Below, one piece after another: positions 28,493 through 37,651 of a stretch of 64,000 bases of DNA (position 1 is the stretch's first letter; every line of letters starts with the position of its first letter). The position numbers were made by a program, and so were the translations under genes. The notes beneath the pieces were generated by a model, which had not been told where the DNA came from, made no database searches, and saw only the letters and a list, made by a program, of their open reading frames with translations. This DNA comes from Ferrovibrio sp. (GTDB lineage: Bacteria; Pseudomonadota; Alphaproteobacteria; Ferrovibrionales; Ferrovibrionaceae). The DNA lies in NCBI RefSeq assembly GCF_017994015.1, contig NZ_JAGOLP010000004.1:130588-194587 (forward strand). Direction: 5' to 3'.

Positions 28493-29676
28493 AGTTTGGC
28501 CCCGCCATCGATCCAGGCGCCCAGAGTGGCGCGTTCTTCCGGCGTGATCTCGGTGACATTGCCCGGCGGCATCGCCTCGGCGCGCACTGCCTGCTGGTTG
28601 ATCTGGGCCGCGAAGCGGCGGATCTGCTGCGGGCTTTCCAGCATCACGCCCTTGGGCGCTTCGGTGATACCGTCAAAGGTCGGCTTGGCGGCATGGCAGG
28701 CGGTGCAGCGCGCCGCCACAATAGCTTGCACGGCTTCGATAGTGGCATCACCGGCCAGGGCAGCACGCGCCGCCTTGTGCGGATCCCAATGGGTGAAGAA
28801 AAACAGCCCGGTCGTCACCAGGAAGGCGCCGACCAGATATTCATAGCGTAGGCCGCGGCCCTGGTTTTTCAGGTTGAAGAAATGCCGCACCAGGCCGCCG
28901 ACGATGAACACACCGGCCAGGATCACCCAGGCATAGGGATGGCCGTAGGTGACCGGGTAATGGTTGCTGATCATAGCGAACAGCACCGGCAGGGTGAGGT
29001 AGTTGTTATGCAGCGAACGCTGCTTGGCTTCCTTGCCCCAGACCGGATCGGGCGCTTGGCCGGCCAGCAGGGCGGCCACGGTCAGCTTCTGGTTCGGGAT
29101 GATGACGTAGAACACATTGGCGGTCATGATGGCGCCGATCAGCGCGCCAACATGGATATAGGCGGCGCGGCCGGAAAACAGCTTGCCATAGCCATAGGCG
29201 GCGGCCACCAGCAGCACAAAACCGATGATCGCCAGCAGGCCGTCACTCTTGCCGAAAGGTGAGCGGCAAAGCAGGTGGTAGACGATCCAGCCCAGCACCA
29301 GCGATACGATGCTGAAGCCCACCGCCTCGGCCTGGCTCAGCTTCATCACCCGTTCGTCGATCATATAGAGATCGGCGCCGAGATAGTAGAGCACAGCCAG
29401 CAGCAGGAAGCCGGAGAGGAAAGTGGCGTAGCTTTCGTATTTGAACCAGTGCAGTTCCGCGGGCATGTTGGGCGGCGCCACGGCGAATTTCTCGACGAAA
29501 TAAAAGCCGCCGCCATGCACCATCCAGGTTTCGCCCAGCACGCCCGGCTTCTTGTTCGGGCGCAGGCTGTTATCGAGCCAGACGAAGTAGAAGGACGAGC
29601 CGATCCAGGCGATGCCGAAGATCAGATGCATCCAGCGGATCGCCAGATTGATCCACTCCCAGAATAGCTCGGCCAT
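28486..29676 (-). CDS. puuD: Membrane-bound urate oxidase PuuD with C-terminal cytochrome c domain
   Basis: PuuD oxidises urate to 5-hydroxyisourate in the inner membrane and passes electrons to the respiratory chain rather than to oxygen directly. The 396-residue protein starts with about eight membrane segments (FWEWINLAIRWMHLIFGIAW, KYESYATFLSG, NNYLTLPVLFAMISNHYP). It ends in a small c-type cytochrome domain with the haem site CTACH (about residue 325) and a distal Met in AMPPGN. It is the only minus-strand gene at this end of the cluster, so it is transcribed apart from uraD, hiuH and guaD. No xanthine dehydrogenase is seen. Confidence 0.94.
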   Translation of the reverse strand: MAELFWEWINLAIRWMHLIFGIAWIGSSFYFVWLDNSLRPNKKPGVLGETWMVHGGGFYFVEKFAVAPPNMPAELHWFKYESYATFLSGFLLLAVLYYLGADLYMIDERVMKLSQAEAVGFSIVSLVLGWIVYHLLCRSPFGKSDGLLAIIGFVLLVAAAYGYGKLFSGRAAYIHVGALIGAIMTANVFYVIIPNQKLTVAALLAGQAPDPVWGKEAKQRSLHNNYLTLPVLFAMISNHYPVTYGHPYAWVILAGVFIVGGLVRHFFNLKNQGRGLRYEYLVGAFLVTTGLFFFTHWDPHKAARAALAGDATIEAVQAIVAARCTACHAAKPTFDGITEAPKGVMLESPQQIRRFAAQINQQAVRAEAMPPGNVTEITPEERATLGAWIDGGAKLQ

Positions 29677-29768
29677 GACTTCCCCGCTCGATACCGCGCC
29701 GCAACATGCGATACCCCAGCCCTACTAGCGGGTGTGCGCAGCGTCAATGATTTTCCGGGGCTTCAGCC

Positions 29769-29813
29769 AAAATGAAACCGCCCCCAACCGCCGGGGGAAG
29801 CGGTTGGGGGCGG
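29769..29813 (-). terminator. Rho-independent terminator of the lipoprotein gene
   Basis: A 14-base-pair stem (CCGCCCCCAACCGC at 29778-29791 and its exact complement at 29800-29813) with an eight-base loop is followed on the minus strand by a T-rich run (TTTCATTTT). It lies about 65 bases after the lipoprotein stop. The rest of the 29677-29877 gap shows nothing else. Confidence 0.75.
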
Positions 29814-29877
29814 AACGGCCCGGCCATGGGTGGGAGGGGGAAGTCGGCCGGGTCGGGGAAAGCGGGTTCGAGATGGC

Positions 29878-30099
29878 TTACTTTGAGAGCGCCCCCACCG
29901 CCGCGCCGCCGCCGGCACCGATCAGCGCGCCGGCCAGGGTATGGCCGGTCATCAGGCCGATGGCCGTGCCGGCTGCCGCACCGATGGCGCCGCCCGAAAG
30001 CGCGCGCTGCTGCTGGTTGTTCATGCCGGCGCAGCCGGTGGCAACCAGGGCCAACAAAGCGAGCGCGGCAATCTTGGTGGTGTGGCGCGAAGCAGACAT
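29878..30099 (-). CDS. Small glycine-zipper lipoprotein
   Basis: A 73-residue predicted lipoprotein. It has a lipoprotein signal with a basic start, a hydrophobic core at residues 8-19 and the lipobox VATGC with Cys near residue 23, then a short polar stretch (MNNQQQRALSGG) and a glycine-zipper region (GAIGAAAGTAIG, GALIGAGGGAAVGA) to the end. The type is common in the cell envelope (YMGG/OmpA-like or SlyB-like zipper proteins). ATG 30099 follows CAGGAGAAGATC on the minus strand and is preferred to the ATG 30135 start. It is monocistronic, with its own terminator. Confidence 0.85.
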   Translation of the reverse strand: MSASRHTTKIAALALLALVATGCAGMNNQQQRALSGGAIGAAAGTAIGLMTGHTLAGALIGAGGGAAVGALSK

Positions 30100-30338
30100 G
30101 ATGATCTTCTCCTGTTTGTGGTTTTGCCGGATCAACCCTTGCTGTATCCGACGCAGCCCAGAATGAAGTTGTTTCTATTCATCCCTTAAGATCGTTTTGG
30201 TTGCCCTGCCTATTTCTTGCGAAAATACTGAGCAGCCGTCCTGTGATGTGATTTTTATTGATCAAATACTGCGAAAGTTCGTTCCAAAAGCGGCAATATC
30301 GGGGCAATTCCTTTGGCTTTTCTGGCTAAGGTATTGAA

Positions 30339-30379
30339 TTGACGTAATTGGCCCGGGATGATATTTGCTAATGCAAATA
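30339..30379 (+). promoter_or_regulatory. Promoter and operator of the Rieske oxygenase operon
   Basis: TTGACG (30339-30344) and TATTTG (30362-30367) are 17 bases apart. The -10 is the left half of a perfect inverted repeat, TATTTGC (30362-30368) and GCAAATA (30373-30379), with a 4-base centre. A repressor bound here would block RNA polymerase. The 30100-30338 stretch upstream is AT-rich and shows no gene. Confidence 0.55.
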
Positions 30380-30400
30380 AAATCTCCCGGGAGGAGCCGC

Positions 30401-31660
30401 ATGAACCACATGATGCAGCCGCTGCCGCCGGCCTGGAGCGATCCCGGGTCAAGCCGGATTCCCTACTGGGCCTATACCGATCCGGCGATTTATCAGCGCG
30501 AACTGGAGCGGTTCTTCTACGGCCCGCATTGGTGTTATGTCGGCCTGGAGGCGGAAATCCCGCAAGCGGGTGATTACCGGATGAGCCGCATCGGCGAGCG
30601 CCAGGTGATTGTGGTGCGCGATCGCGACGGCAGCATCCATGTGGTGGAAAACCGCTGCGCCCATCGCGGCGTGCGCTTCTGCCAACAATCCAAGGGCAAT
30701 GCGCGCAGTTTTGTCTGCCCCTATCACCAATGGACCTACAAGCTGAACGGCGATCTGGCCGGGCTACCGTTTCGCCATGGCGCCAAGCAGAGCGATGGCA
30801 GCGTGCATGGCGGCATGCCGGCGGATTTTGATCTGAAACAGCATGGCCTGACGAAATTGCAGGTGGCGCGTTATGGCGGCCTGATCTTTGCCAGCTTTGA
30901 CGCCGCCGTGCCGAGCTTTGCCGATTATATCGGCCCCGAAGTGATGCCCTGGCTGGACCGCATCTTTCAGGGCCGCACGCTCACCATTCTGGGCGTCAAT
31001 CGCCAGCGCATTCCGGGCAACTGGAAGCTGATGATGGAGAATATCAAGGACCCCTATCATCCCGGACTTCTGCACACCTGGTTTGTCACTTTCGGCCTGT
31101 GGCGTGCCGACCAGCGCTCACGCATGGTGATGGATGCCGAGGGGCGCCATGCTGTGATGATCTCGCAGCGTAATCAGGGCGGCGCCGGTAGCGTCACCGA
31201 GGGCGTTACCAGCTTCAAGGCCGATATGGTGCTGCATGATGCGCGCTTGCTGGACGTTGTGCCGGAGCCGTGGTGGAACGGACCGAGTGTCACCATGATC
31301 ACGCTGTTTCCGAGCCTGATCATCCAGCAGCAGGTCAATTCGCTCTCCACCCGCCATATCACCCCGGCCGGGCCAGACAGCTTCGATTTCACCTGGACAC
31401 ATTTCGGCTTCAGCGATGATAGCGCGGAAATGACGCAGCGCCGGTTGCGCCAGGCCAATCTATTCGGCCCGGCCGGTTTTGTTTCCGCCGATGATGGCGA
31501 GGTGATCGAATTCAGCCAGGCAGGTTTTGCACAGAAAGGCGATGCAGGCGCCACCATATGCGAACTCGACGGCCGCGATGTGGCGCCCACCCAGCATATG
31601 GTGACCGAAACCCTGATCCGCGGCATGTATGGCTATTGGCGCCGGGAGCTCGGGCTGTGA
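30401..31660 (+). CDS. Rieske non-haem iron ring-hydroxylating oxygenase, alpha subunit
   Basis: The 419-residue large subunit has a Rieske [2Fe-2S] domain with C86-x-H88 and C106-x2-H109. The catalytic domain carries D217 bridging the centres and the iron ligands H220 and H225 (DPYHPGLLH), with a candidate Asp ligand in VSADDGEV. These enzymes hydroxylate aromatic rings using electrons from a ferredoxin/reductase. ATG 30401 follows GGGAGGAG. The beta subunit overlaps by GTGA. No electron-transfer genes or ring-cleavage dioxygenase lie nearby, so the substrate is open; salicylate- or anthranilate-type acids are only a guess. Confidence 0.9.
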   Translation: MNHMMQPLPPAWSDPGSSRIPYWAYTDPAIYQRELERFFYGPHWCYVGLEAEIPQAGDYRMSRIGERQVIVVRDRDGSIHVVENRCAHRGVRFCQQSKGNARSFVCPYHQWTYKLNGDLAGLPFRHGAKQSDGSVHGGMPADFDLKQHGLTKLQVARYGGLIFASFDAAVPSFADYIGPEVMPWLDRIFQGRTLTILGVNRQRIPGNWKLMMENIKDPYHPGLLHTWFVTFGLWRADQRSRMVMDAEGRHAVMISQRNQGGAGSVTEGVTSFKADMVLHDARLLDVVPEPWWNGPSVTMITLFPSLIIQQQVNSLSTRHITPAGPDSFDFTWTHFGFSDDSAEMTQRRLRQANLFGPAGFVSADDGEVIEFSQAGFAQKGDAGATICELDGRDVAPTQHMVTETLIRGMYGYWRRELGL

Positions 31661-32160
31661 CACCGGATGAATTGCTGCTGCAAGCCGAAATCAACAGCTT
31701 CAACGCCGATTATGCCGCCGCGCTGGATGCAGCGGATTTTGCCCGCTGGCCGGAATATTTTGAGCCCGAGGGGCTGTATCGCGTTATCGGGCGCGAGAAT
31801 TTTGATGCCGGCCTGCCGCTCTGCCTGATGCAGCTGGAAGGCCAGGGCATGATGCGCGACCGGGTTTATGGCATCAGCAACACACTGTTCCACGCGCCGT
31901 ATTTCCAGCGCCATGTGGTTGGCGTGGCGCGGCTGCTGGGTGATGACGCTGATGGCTGCATCGCCGCCGAGGCGAGTTATGCCGTGTTTCGCACTCGGCC
32001 CGGTTCCAATATGGCCGGCGGCGGGGTTTCGGAGGTGTTCAATGTTGGCCGCTACAGCGACCTGTTCCGGCGTCAGGGTGATGGCCGGCTGCTGCTGGTG
32101 CGGCGTGATTGTGTGTTTGACAGCGAAATGATCCTGAATTCACTGATCTACCCGATCTAG
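31657..32160 (+). CDS. Ring-hydroxylating oxygenase, beta subunit
   Basis: This 167-residue protein has the SnoaL/NTF2-like fold of small oxygenase subunits. Supporting segments are EINSFNADYAAALDAADFARW, a central RDRVYGI and the late CVFDSEMILNSLIYPI. The start is GTG 31657, overlapping the alpha stop as GTGA; upstream in-frame ATG codons fall inside the alpha gene. It probably forms an alpha3beta3 complex with the preceding subunit. No terminator is evident in the 68 bases before the next gene. Confidence 0.88.
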   Translation: MTPDELLLQAEINSFNADYAAALDAADFARWPEYFEPEGLYRVIGRENFDAGLPLCLMQLEGQGMMRDRVYGISNTLFHAPYFQRHVVGVARLLGDDADGCIAAEASYAVFRTRPGSNMAGGGVSEVFNVGRYSDLFRRQGDGRLLLVRRDCVFDSEMILNSLIYPI

Positions 32161-32228
32161 CGCCTGCTCTAGCGTTCAGGGCGCCATCCGGCTAATCTCC
32201 GCCCGGTTTTCAACCCCGAGGGGGCAGT

Positions 32229-32894
32229 ATGTCGGGCAGCGCCATGCCAGACGGTTCAGGGCCGATCTATTACAGCCGGGTGCGCAAGGAGATATTGCCC
32301 TTGCTGCCCGCGGCTGCCGGCCGTTATCTGGAAATTGGCTGCGGCGCCGGGGCGACGCTGGCTTTCATCCGCGACCAGGGGCTTTGCACCTGGGCCGGCG
32401 GCGTGGAATACAGCCCGGAAGCCGCCGCCCTGGCTGCTGCCAAGGGCTTCGATTTTCTGCGGCAGGGCGATGTGGAAGGGCTGGAGCTGGGCATCGAGCC
32501 GGCCTCACTGGATGTGATCCTGTGCCTGGATGTACTGGAGCATCTGCGTGACCCTTGGGCGGTGGCGGCGCGGCTGGCCGGTTTGCTCAAGCCGGGCGGC
32601 GTGATGATCGCCAGCTTGCCCAATATCCGGCATTACAAGATTGTGCTGCCGCTGATCTTTGCCGGGCGCTGGGATTATCAGGATGCCGGTATTCTGGATC
32701 GCACCCATCTGCGTTTCTTCGTGCGCAACACAGCGGCTGCCTTGCTGCGCCAGGCCGGGCTTGAGGTGGAAGCCATCCAGCCCCATGGCGGCCTGAAGCC
32801 ATGGAAACTGAAATGGCTGCTCAACAAACTCTTTCTCGGCGCTCTGACTGACCTGTTTGCCGAGCAATTCCTGCTCCGCGCCCGGCGCGGTTGA
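32229..32894 (+). CDS. Class I SAM-dependent methyltransferase
   Basis: A 221-residue methyltransferase with motif I YLEIGCGAGATLAF, an acidic residue in GVEYSPEAAALA, motif LDVILCLDVLEHLRDPW and LLKPGGVMIASLPN. The LDRTHLRFF segment before the C-terminus is common in the sugar/lipid methyltransferases of polysaccharide clusters. It is the first gene of the plus-strand polysaccharide arm. The acceptor is unknown. Confidence 0.85.
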   Translation: MSGSAMPDGSGPIYYSRVRKEILPLLPAAAGRYLEIGCGAGATLAFIRDQGLCTWAGGVEYSPEAAALAAAKGFDFLRQGDVEGLELGIEPASLDVILCLDVLEHLRDPWAVAARLAGLLKPGGVMIASLPNIRHYKIVLPLIFAGRWDYQDAGILDRTHLRFFVRNTAAALLRQAGLEVEAIQPHGGLKPWKLKWLLNKLFLGALTDLFAEQFLLRARRG

Positions 32895-32903
32895 GGTGTA
32901 GTT

Positions 32904-33737
32904 GTGACCCTTGCCAAGCCGCCAGCCTCGGTTGACCAGAATCATTTCCGCTTTGGCGAGAACTGGTCCGATTTCTCCCGCCAGATCGATGACGCGCGGA
33001 TCGAGCAGGCGGTGGCCGACCTCACCCGTTTGCTGCCGGCTGCGGAGCTAGCCGGCCGGCATATGCTGGATATCGGCTCCGGTTCTGGCTTGTCGGCCCT
33101 GGCGGCTTTGCGCGCCGGGGCGGCTGCAGTGACGGCGGTTGACCTTGACCCTGACTCGGTGGCGACCAGCCAGGCCACATTGCAGCGCTTCGCCTCTGAT
33201 GCCAAATGGACATGCCGGCAGGTAAGCGTGTTCGACCTGGAGCCCGGCCGCGACGGGCCCTTCGATATCGTGCATTCCTGGGGCGTGCTGCATCATACCG
33301 GGGCGATGTGGGCGGCCATTGAGCGGGCCGCCGCCCTGGTGGCGCCGGATGGTCTGCTGGCCCTGGCATTGTACCGCAAAACGCCGGTTTGCGGCTTCTG
33401 GCGCTGGGAAAAGCGGCTTTACTCCCAGGGGCCAGGCTGGCTGCAAGCCAGCATCCGTGGTTTGTTCAAGCTGTTCTACTTGGCCGGTATTCTGGTTACC
33501 GGGCGTAATCCGATGGCCTATATCCGGGCCTATGGCGGCAAGCGTGGCATGAGCTGGAGCCACGACATCCATGACTGGCTTGGCGGCCACCCCTACGAGT
33601 CGGCCAGTCCGGCCGAGGTGCATGCTTTTCTGGCAAGCCGGGGTTTTCGCCCTGTCCGAGAAATTCTGCGCCCCGCGCCGGTGGCCGGCCTGCTCGGTTC
33701 GCCCTGCGACGAGTATGTTTTTCAGCGGGTCGCTTGA
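32904..33737 (+). CDS. Class I SAM-dependent methyltransferase (second)
   Basis: A 277-residue methyltransferase starting at GTG 32904, ten bases after the previous stop. Motif I is MLDIGSGSGLSALAAL, followed by AVDLDPDSVATSQ and the FDIVHSWGVLHHTGAMW motif that occurs in surface-glycan methyltransferases. The C-terminal half has a hydrophobic stretch (LFKLFYLAGILV) and a conserved SHDIHDWLGGHPYE, giving a longer C-terminus than the first methyltransferase. A similar VLHHT motif occurs in the minus-strand methyltransferase at 45029. Confidence 0.85.
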   Translation: MTLAKPPASVDQNHFRFGENWSDFSRQIDDARIEQAVADLTRLLPAAELAGRHMLDIGSGSGLSALAALRAGAAAVTAVDLDPDSVATSQATLQRFASDAKWTCRQVSVFDLEPGRDGPFDIVHSWGVLHHTGAMWAAIERAAALVAPDGLLALALYRKTPVCGFWRWEKRLYSQGPGWLQASIRGLFKLFYLAGILVTGRNPMAYIRAYGGKRGMSWSHDIHDWLGGHPYESASPAEVHAFLASRGFRPVREILRPAPVAGLLGSPCDEYVFQRVA

Positions 33738-33796
33738 TCTTTCCCCCCGGGGCCGGTACTGCAAAAAGCAGGATTTTCCCGGTTGAGGGTGCCCAA

Positions 33797-34777
33797 GTGG
33801 ACAACGGATCGACGAAACGTTTCGCCCTGATCGGTGCGGCAGGCTATATCGCGCCGCGCCATATGAAGGCGATCCGCGATACCGGCCATGATCTGGTGGC
33901 GGCGCTGGATCCCAAGGATAGCGTCGGTATCATCGACAGCTATTTCCCCGATGCCGATTTCTTCATCGAATTCGAGCGCTTTGATCGTCATATCGACAAG
34001 CTGCGGCGCAATGGCCAGGGTGTTGATTTTGTCTCGATCTGCTCGCCCAACTACCTGCATGATGCGCATATCCGCTTCGCCCTGCGCAGTGGCGCCGATG
34101 CGATCTGCGAAAAGCCGTTGGTGCTGAATCCATGGAATATCGACGCACTGGCCGAAATCGAAAAAGAATCGAATCATCGCATCCGCAATATTCTGCAATT
34201 GCGCCTGCATCCCGCGATCCAGGAATTGCGCCGCAAGGTGGCGGCTGCGCCGGCCGGACATGTGTTCGATGTTGATCTGACCTACCTGACCTCGCGCGGC
34301 CACTGGTATTTCACCAGTTGGAAGGGCGCCGATGACAAGGCCGGCGGCATTGCCACCAATATCGGGGTGCATTTCTTTGATATGCTCGCATGGGTGTTTG
34401 GCCAGCGCAAGGCCAGCATTGTGCATCTGCATCAGCGCGATGCTGCGGCCGGCCTGCTCACCTATGAACGCGCCCGCGTACGCTGGTTCCTGTCAGTCAA
34501 TCCGGCCTATCTGCCGCCCGCCGCCCTGGCTGCGGGCAAACGCACCTATCGCTCGATCCTGATCGGCGGCGAGGAGTTGGAATTCAGCGAAGGCTTCACC
34601 GATCTGCATACCGCAAGCTATGCCGATATCCTGGCCGGCGGTGGTTTCGGGCTGGAGGAGGCGCGGCCCAGCATCGAGGCTGTGCATGATATCCGCCATG
34701 CTGCGCTGACGCCGTTGCAGAACGATTATCATCCCTTCTGTCGCCAAGTGACGGCATCCAGAGCGGCCCTGCCATGA
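33797..34777 (+). CDS. wlbA: UDP-N-acetyl-2-amino-2-deoxyglucuronate dehydrogenase (WlbA/WbpB)
   Basis: This 326-residue Gfo/Idh/MocA protein closely resembles WlbA/WbpB, which oxidises C3 of UDP-GlcNAc-uronate. Diagnostic stretches are [52 protein letters not shown] and [22 protein letters not shown] 33797 with GAGGG upstream is chosen; a TTG at 33734 would add residues outside the family. It begins the wlbABC set that makes UDP-2,3-diacetamido-2,3-dideoxy-glucuronate. The first-step 6-dehydrogenase (WbpA/WlbA-upstream type) is not in the window. Confidence 0.9.
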   Translation: MDNGSTKRFALIGAAGYIAPRHMKAIRDTGHDLVAALDPKDSVGIIDSYFPDADFFIEFERFDRHIDKLRRNGQGVDFVSICSPNYLHDAHIRFALRSGADAICEKPLVLNPWNIDALAEIEKESNHRIRNILQLRLHPAIQELRRKVAAAPAGHVFDVDLTYLTSRGHWYFTSWKGADDKAGGIATNIGVHFFDMLAWVFGQRKASIVHLHQRDAAAGLLTYERARVRWFLSVNPAYLPPAALAAGKRTYRSILIGGEELEFSEGFTDLHTASYADILAGGGFGLEEARPSIEAVHDIRHAALTPLQNDYHPFCRQVTASRAALP

Positions 34778-35343
34778 CTGACGCCTGGACCGCTCATCCC
34801 ACCGCCATCATCGACGACGGCGCCCAGATTGGGCCGCGCACCCGCATCTGGCATTGGGTGCATGTTTGCGGCGGCGCCCGCATCGGCAGCGATTGTTCAC
34901 TGGGGCAGAATGTGTTTGTCGCCAATCGGGTCAGTATTGGCAATAACGTGAAAATCCAGAACAACGTGTCGGTCTACGACAATGTGACCATCGAGGATGG
35001 CGTGTTCTGCGGCCCAAGCATGGTGTTTACCAATGTGGTCAATCCGCGCGCCGAAGTATCGCGCAAGGATGAATACCGCGACACATTGGTGAAACGCGGC
35101 GCCAGCATTGGAGCCAACGCCACCATTGTCTGCGGAGCCACCATCGGGCGCTATGCCTTTATTGGTGCTGGTGCGGTGATCACCAAGGATGTGCCGGACT
35201 TTGCCCTGATGGTGGGCGTGCCGGCGCGGCGCATGGGCTGGATGAGCCGGGCCGGCGCGCGGCTTGGTGCCGATCTGGTCTGCCCGATTGATGGCTCGCG
35301 TTATCGCCTGGCCGAGCCCGGCCGGCTGGAGGAAATGCCGTGA
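34774..35343 (+). CDS. wlbB: UDP-2-acetamido-3-amino-2,3-dideoxyglucuronate N-acetyltransferase (WlbB/WbpD)
   Basis: A 189-residue left-handed beta-helix acetyltransferase with hexapeptide repeats. It matches WbpD/WlbB in [54 protein letters not shown] and [20 protein letters not shown]. It acetylates the 3-amino group made by the aminotransferase. Its start overlaps wlbA by four bases (ATGA), and its stop overlaps the next start (GTGA), so the three enzymes are translationally coupled. Confidence 0.92.
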   Translation: MTDAWTAHPTAIIDDGAQIGPRTRIWHWVHVCGGARIGSDCSLGQNVFVANRVSIGNNVKIQNNVSVYDNVTIEDGVFCGPSMVFTNVVNPRAEVSRKDEYRDTLVKRGASIGANATIVCGATIGRYAFIGAGAVITKDVPDFALMVGVPARRMGWMSRAGARLGADLVCPIDGSRYRLAEPGRLEEMP

Positions 35344-36470
35344 GCATTCCATTTGTGGATTTGCAGGCGCAACGGCGCCGGCTTGGCTCCGGGCTGGAGC
35401 AGGCCATGAACGCGGTGCTGGAGCATGGCGGCTTTATCCTCGGGCCTGAAGTGGCCGAACTGGAACGGCAACTGGCTGCTTTCTGTGGTGCGCGCCATGC
35501 CATCACCTGCGCCAATGGCACCGATGCGCTGCAATTGATCCTGATGGCCGAAGGGGTTGGCCCGGGTGATGCGGTGTTTGTACCCGGCTTCACTTTCGTA
35601 GCCTCGGCCGAAGTGGTGGCGCTGGTTGGTGCCACGCCACTGTTTATCGATGTGCTGCCAGGCAGTTTCAATATTGATCCGGCCAGCCTGGAGGCCGGCA
35701 TTGAGCAGGCCAAGCGCCTGGGCCTGCGGCCGCGTGTGGTGATGCCGGTGGATCTGTTTGGCCAGCCGGCGGATTATGGCCGCATAGCGCCGCTGGCGGC
35801 GCAGCATGACCTGCTGTTGCTGGCTGATGCGGCGCAGAGTTTCGGCGCGCAATTGCATAATCGCCGCGTCGGCACCTTGGGCGATTATACCGCCACCAGC
35901 TTCTTCCCGGCCAAGCCGCTGGGCTGCTATGGCGATGGCGGCGCGATTTTTGTTGATGATGACGCCAAGGCGGATTTGCTGCGCTCGCTGCGCTTTCACG
36001 GCAAGGGCGACGATAAGTACAACAATATCCGCATCGGCATGAACAGCCGGCTGGATACGTTGCAGGCGGCTATCCTGATCGAGAAGCTGAAAATCTTCCC
36101 CGATGAGATCGAGGCGCGCCAGCGTGTTGCGGATCGTTACAACGCCGCTTTTGCCGGTATGGCCCAATTGCCGCTGCTTGATGCGGGCGCTACTTCGGTT
36201 TGGGCGCAATATACATTGGTGGTGCCAGACCGCGCGGCGCTGGCGGCGGCCTGCCAGACGGCCGGGATTCCAACGGCGGTCTATTATCCGATTCCACTCA
36301 ATCGCCAAGCCGGCTACAGCCAGTATCCGTCGGTGCCGGGCGGCCTGCCGGTGGCCGAGCGTCTGGCAGCGCAGGTGATCAGCCTGCCGATGCATCCTTA
36401 TCTGGATGAGGCAACACAGGACCGCATAATCGGCGTGGTAACGGCCAGCCTGCTGCGACAGGGAACATAG
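35340..36470 (+). CDS. wlbC: UDP-2-acetamido-3-oxo-glucuronate aminotransferase (WlbC/WbpE, DegT family)
   Basis: A 376-residue PLP-dependent sugar aminotransferase of the DegT/DnrJ/EryC1/StrS family. The PLP lysine is K192 in [16 protein letters not shown], with NGTDALQL near residue 60-66 and a phosphate-binding ADAAQSFGA. It would install the 3-amino group on the 3-keto sugar made by WlbA. The start is GTG 35340, overlapping wlbB. The next gene begins two bases after the stop. Confidence 0.9.
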   Translation: MSIPFVDLQAQRRRLGSGLEQAMNAVLEHGGFILGPEVAELERQLAAFCGARHAITCANGTDALQLILMAEGVGPGDAVFVPGFTFVASAEVVALVGATPLFIDVLPGSFNIDPASLEAGIEQAKRLGLRPRVVMPVDLFGQPADYGRIAPLAAQHDLLLLADAAQSFGAQLHNRRVGTLGDYTATSFFPAKPLGCYGDGGAIFVDDDAKADLLRSLRFHGKGDDKYNNIRIGMNSRLDTLQAAILIEKLKIFPDEIEARQRVADRYNAAFAGMAQLPLLDAGATSVWAQYTLVVPDRAALAAACQTAGIPTAVYYPIPLNRQAGYSQYPSVPGGLPVAERLAAQVISLPMHPYLDEATQDRIIGVVTASLLRQGT

Positions 36471-36472
36471 CA

Positions 36473-37651
36473 GTGGTTGTCGCGCAACCGCGCCGTATCC
36501 GTCTGCTGGTCATTGCCAATGGCCTGGGGGTTGGTGGCACGGAGCGGCATCTGTTGCAGGTGCTGCCGCAACTCGATCGTGACCGTTTTGATATCCGCTT
36601 GCTGCTTATGCATCGTGATGGCGCGCTGGAATCGGCTATGGCGGCTGCGGGTATAGCCATTCATGGCGGGCCGTTCCGCCGCTTTCCATTGCGGCCCCTA
36701 TTCGGCTTCATGCATGCGCTGCGCCTGCTGCGTGGCTGGAAGCCTGATCTGGTGCATTGTTTTCTGCCCGAGGCCTATCTGATCGGTGGTTTCGCTGCCT
36801 GGCTCAGCGGTATCGGGCCTCGGCTGATGAGCCGCCGCAGCCTGAATGATTATCAGGCCAAGCATCGCCTAGCGGGCTGGCTTGAACGCCGATTGCATGG
36901 TTGCATGACCGTGCTGCTGGGCAATTCCGCTGCCGTGGTGGCGCAACTGGCTGCGGAAGGTGTGCCGGCGGGGCGGCTTGGTTTGCTTTACAATGGCGTT
37001 GATCTGCCGCAGCCAAGTCATGCGCGCATGGCAGTAAGAGAGCGGCTTGGCCTGCGCGATGATACGCTGGTTATGGTTAAGGTGGCCAATCTGATCCCAT
37101 ATAAAGGCCATGCTGATCTAATCGAGGCGCTTGCCCTGGCGGCGCCGGCATTGCCGGCGGATCATATGCTGCTATGCGTCGGCGACGATACCGGCCACGG
37201 CCTGGCCTTGCGGGCGCTGGCCAAGGCGCATGGTGTTGCAGATCGCATTCTCTGGCTTGGCCGGATGGACAATCACCGCGACGTAGCTGCCTTGCTGAAC
37301 GCAGCAGATATCGGCCTGCTTGTTTCACATGAGGAGGGCTTTTCCAACGCCGTGCTGGAAGGCATGGCGGCGGGCCTTGCCATGCTGGTCACCGATGTGG
37401 GCGGCAATGCAGAGGCTGTTGGTGAGAGCGGCCTCGTGGTACCCGCACGGCAGCCAGCTGCTTTGGCCGCTGCATTGGCGAAGCTGGCTGATCCGCCTTT
37501 CCGTTCGACGCTTGGTGCTGCGGCACATCGGCGCGCCGGGCACCTATTCTCGCTGCCTGCCTGTATCGCCCGCTATGATGCGCTCTATGCCGCGCTTGCC
37601 GCAGGTGCCTCAACGGAAGCGGCGCTGCAACGGATGCGGGAGGCAAGCTGA
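36473..37651 (+). CDS. Glycosyltransferase family 4 protein
   Basis: A 392-residue GT-B glycosyltransferase. The N-terminal half has [19 protein letters not shown] and the C-terminal half has [24 protein letters not shown] and the GT4 motif [18 protein letters not shown] with its E-x7-E spacing. It probably transfers a sugar from a nucleotide donor to the growing glycan at the cytoplasmic membrane face. The start is GTG 36473. Its stop shares a base with the next start codon (TGATG). Confidence 0.9.
   Translation: MVVAQPRRIRLLVIANGLGVGGTERHLLQVLPQLDRDRFDIRLLLMHRDGALESAMAAAGIAIHGGPFRRFPLRPLFGFMHALRLLRGWKPDLVHCFLPEAYLIGGFAAWLSGIGPRLMSRRSLNDYQAKHRLAGWLERRLHGCMTVLLGNSAAVVAQLAAEGVPAGRLGLLYNGVDLPQPSHARMAVRERLGLRDDTLVMVKVANLIPYKGHADLIEALALAAPALPADHMLLCVGDDTGHGLALRALAKAHGVADRILWLGRMDNHRDVAALLNAADIGLLVSHEEGFSNAVLEGMAAGLAMLVTDVGGNAEAVGESGLVVPARQPAALAAALAKLADPPFRSTLGAAAHRRAGHLFSLPACIARYDALYAALAAGASTEAALQRMREAS

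Noticed and set aside
30431..30460. CCCGGGTCAAGCCGG as a third palindromic repeat
   Set aside because: It lies inside the Rieske alpha coding sequence and lacks the GTCA boundaries and second hairpin. It is probably chance.
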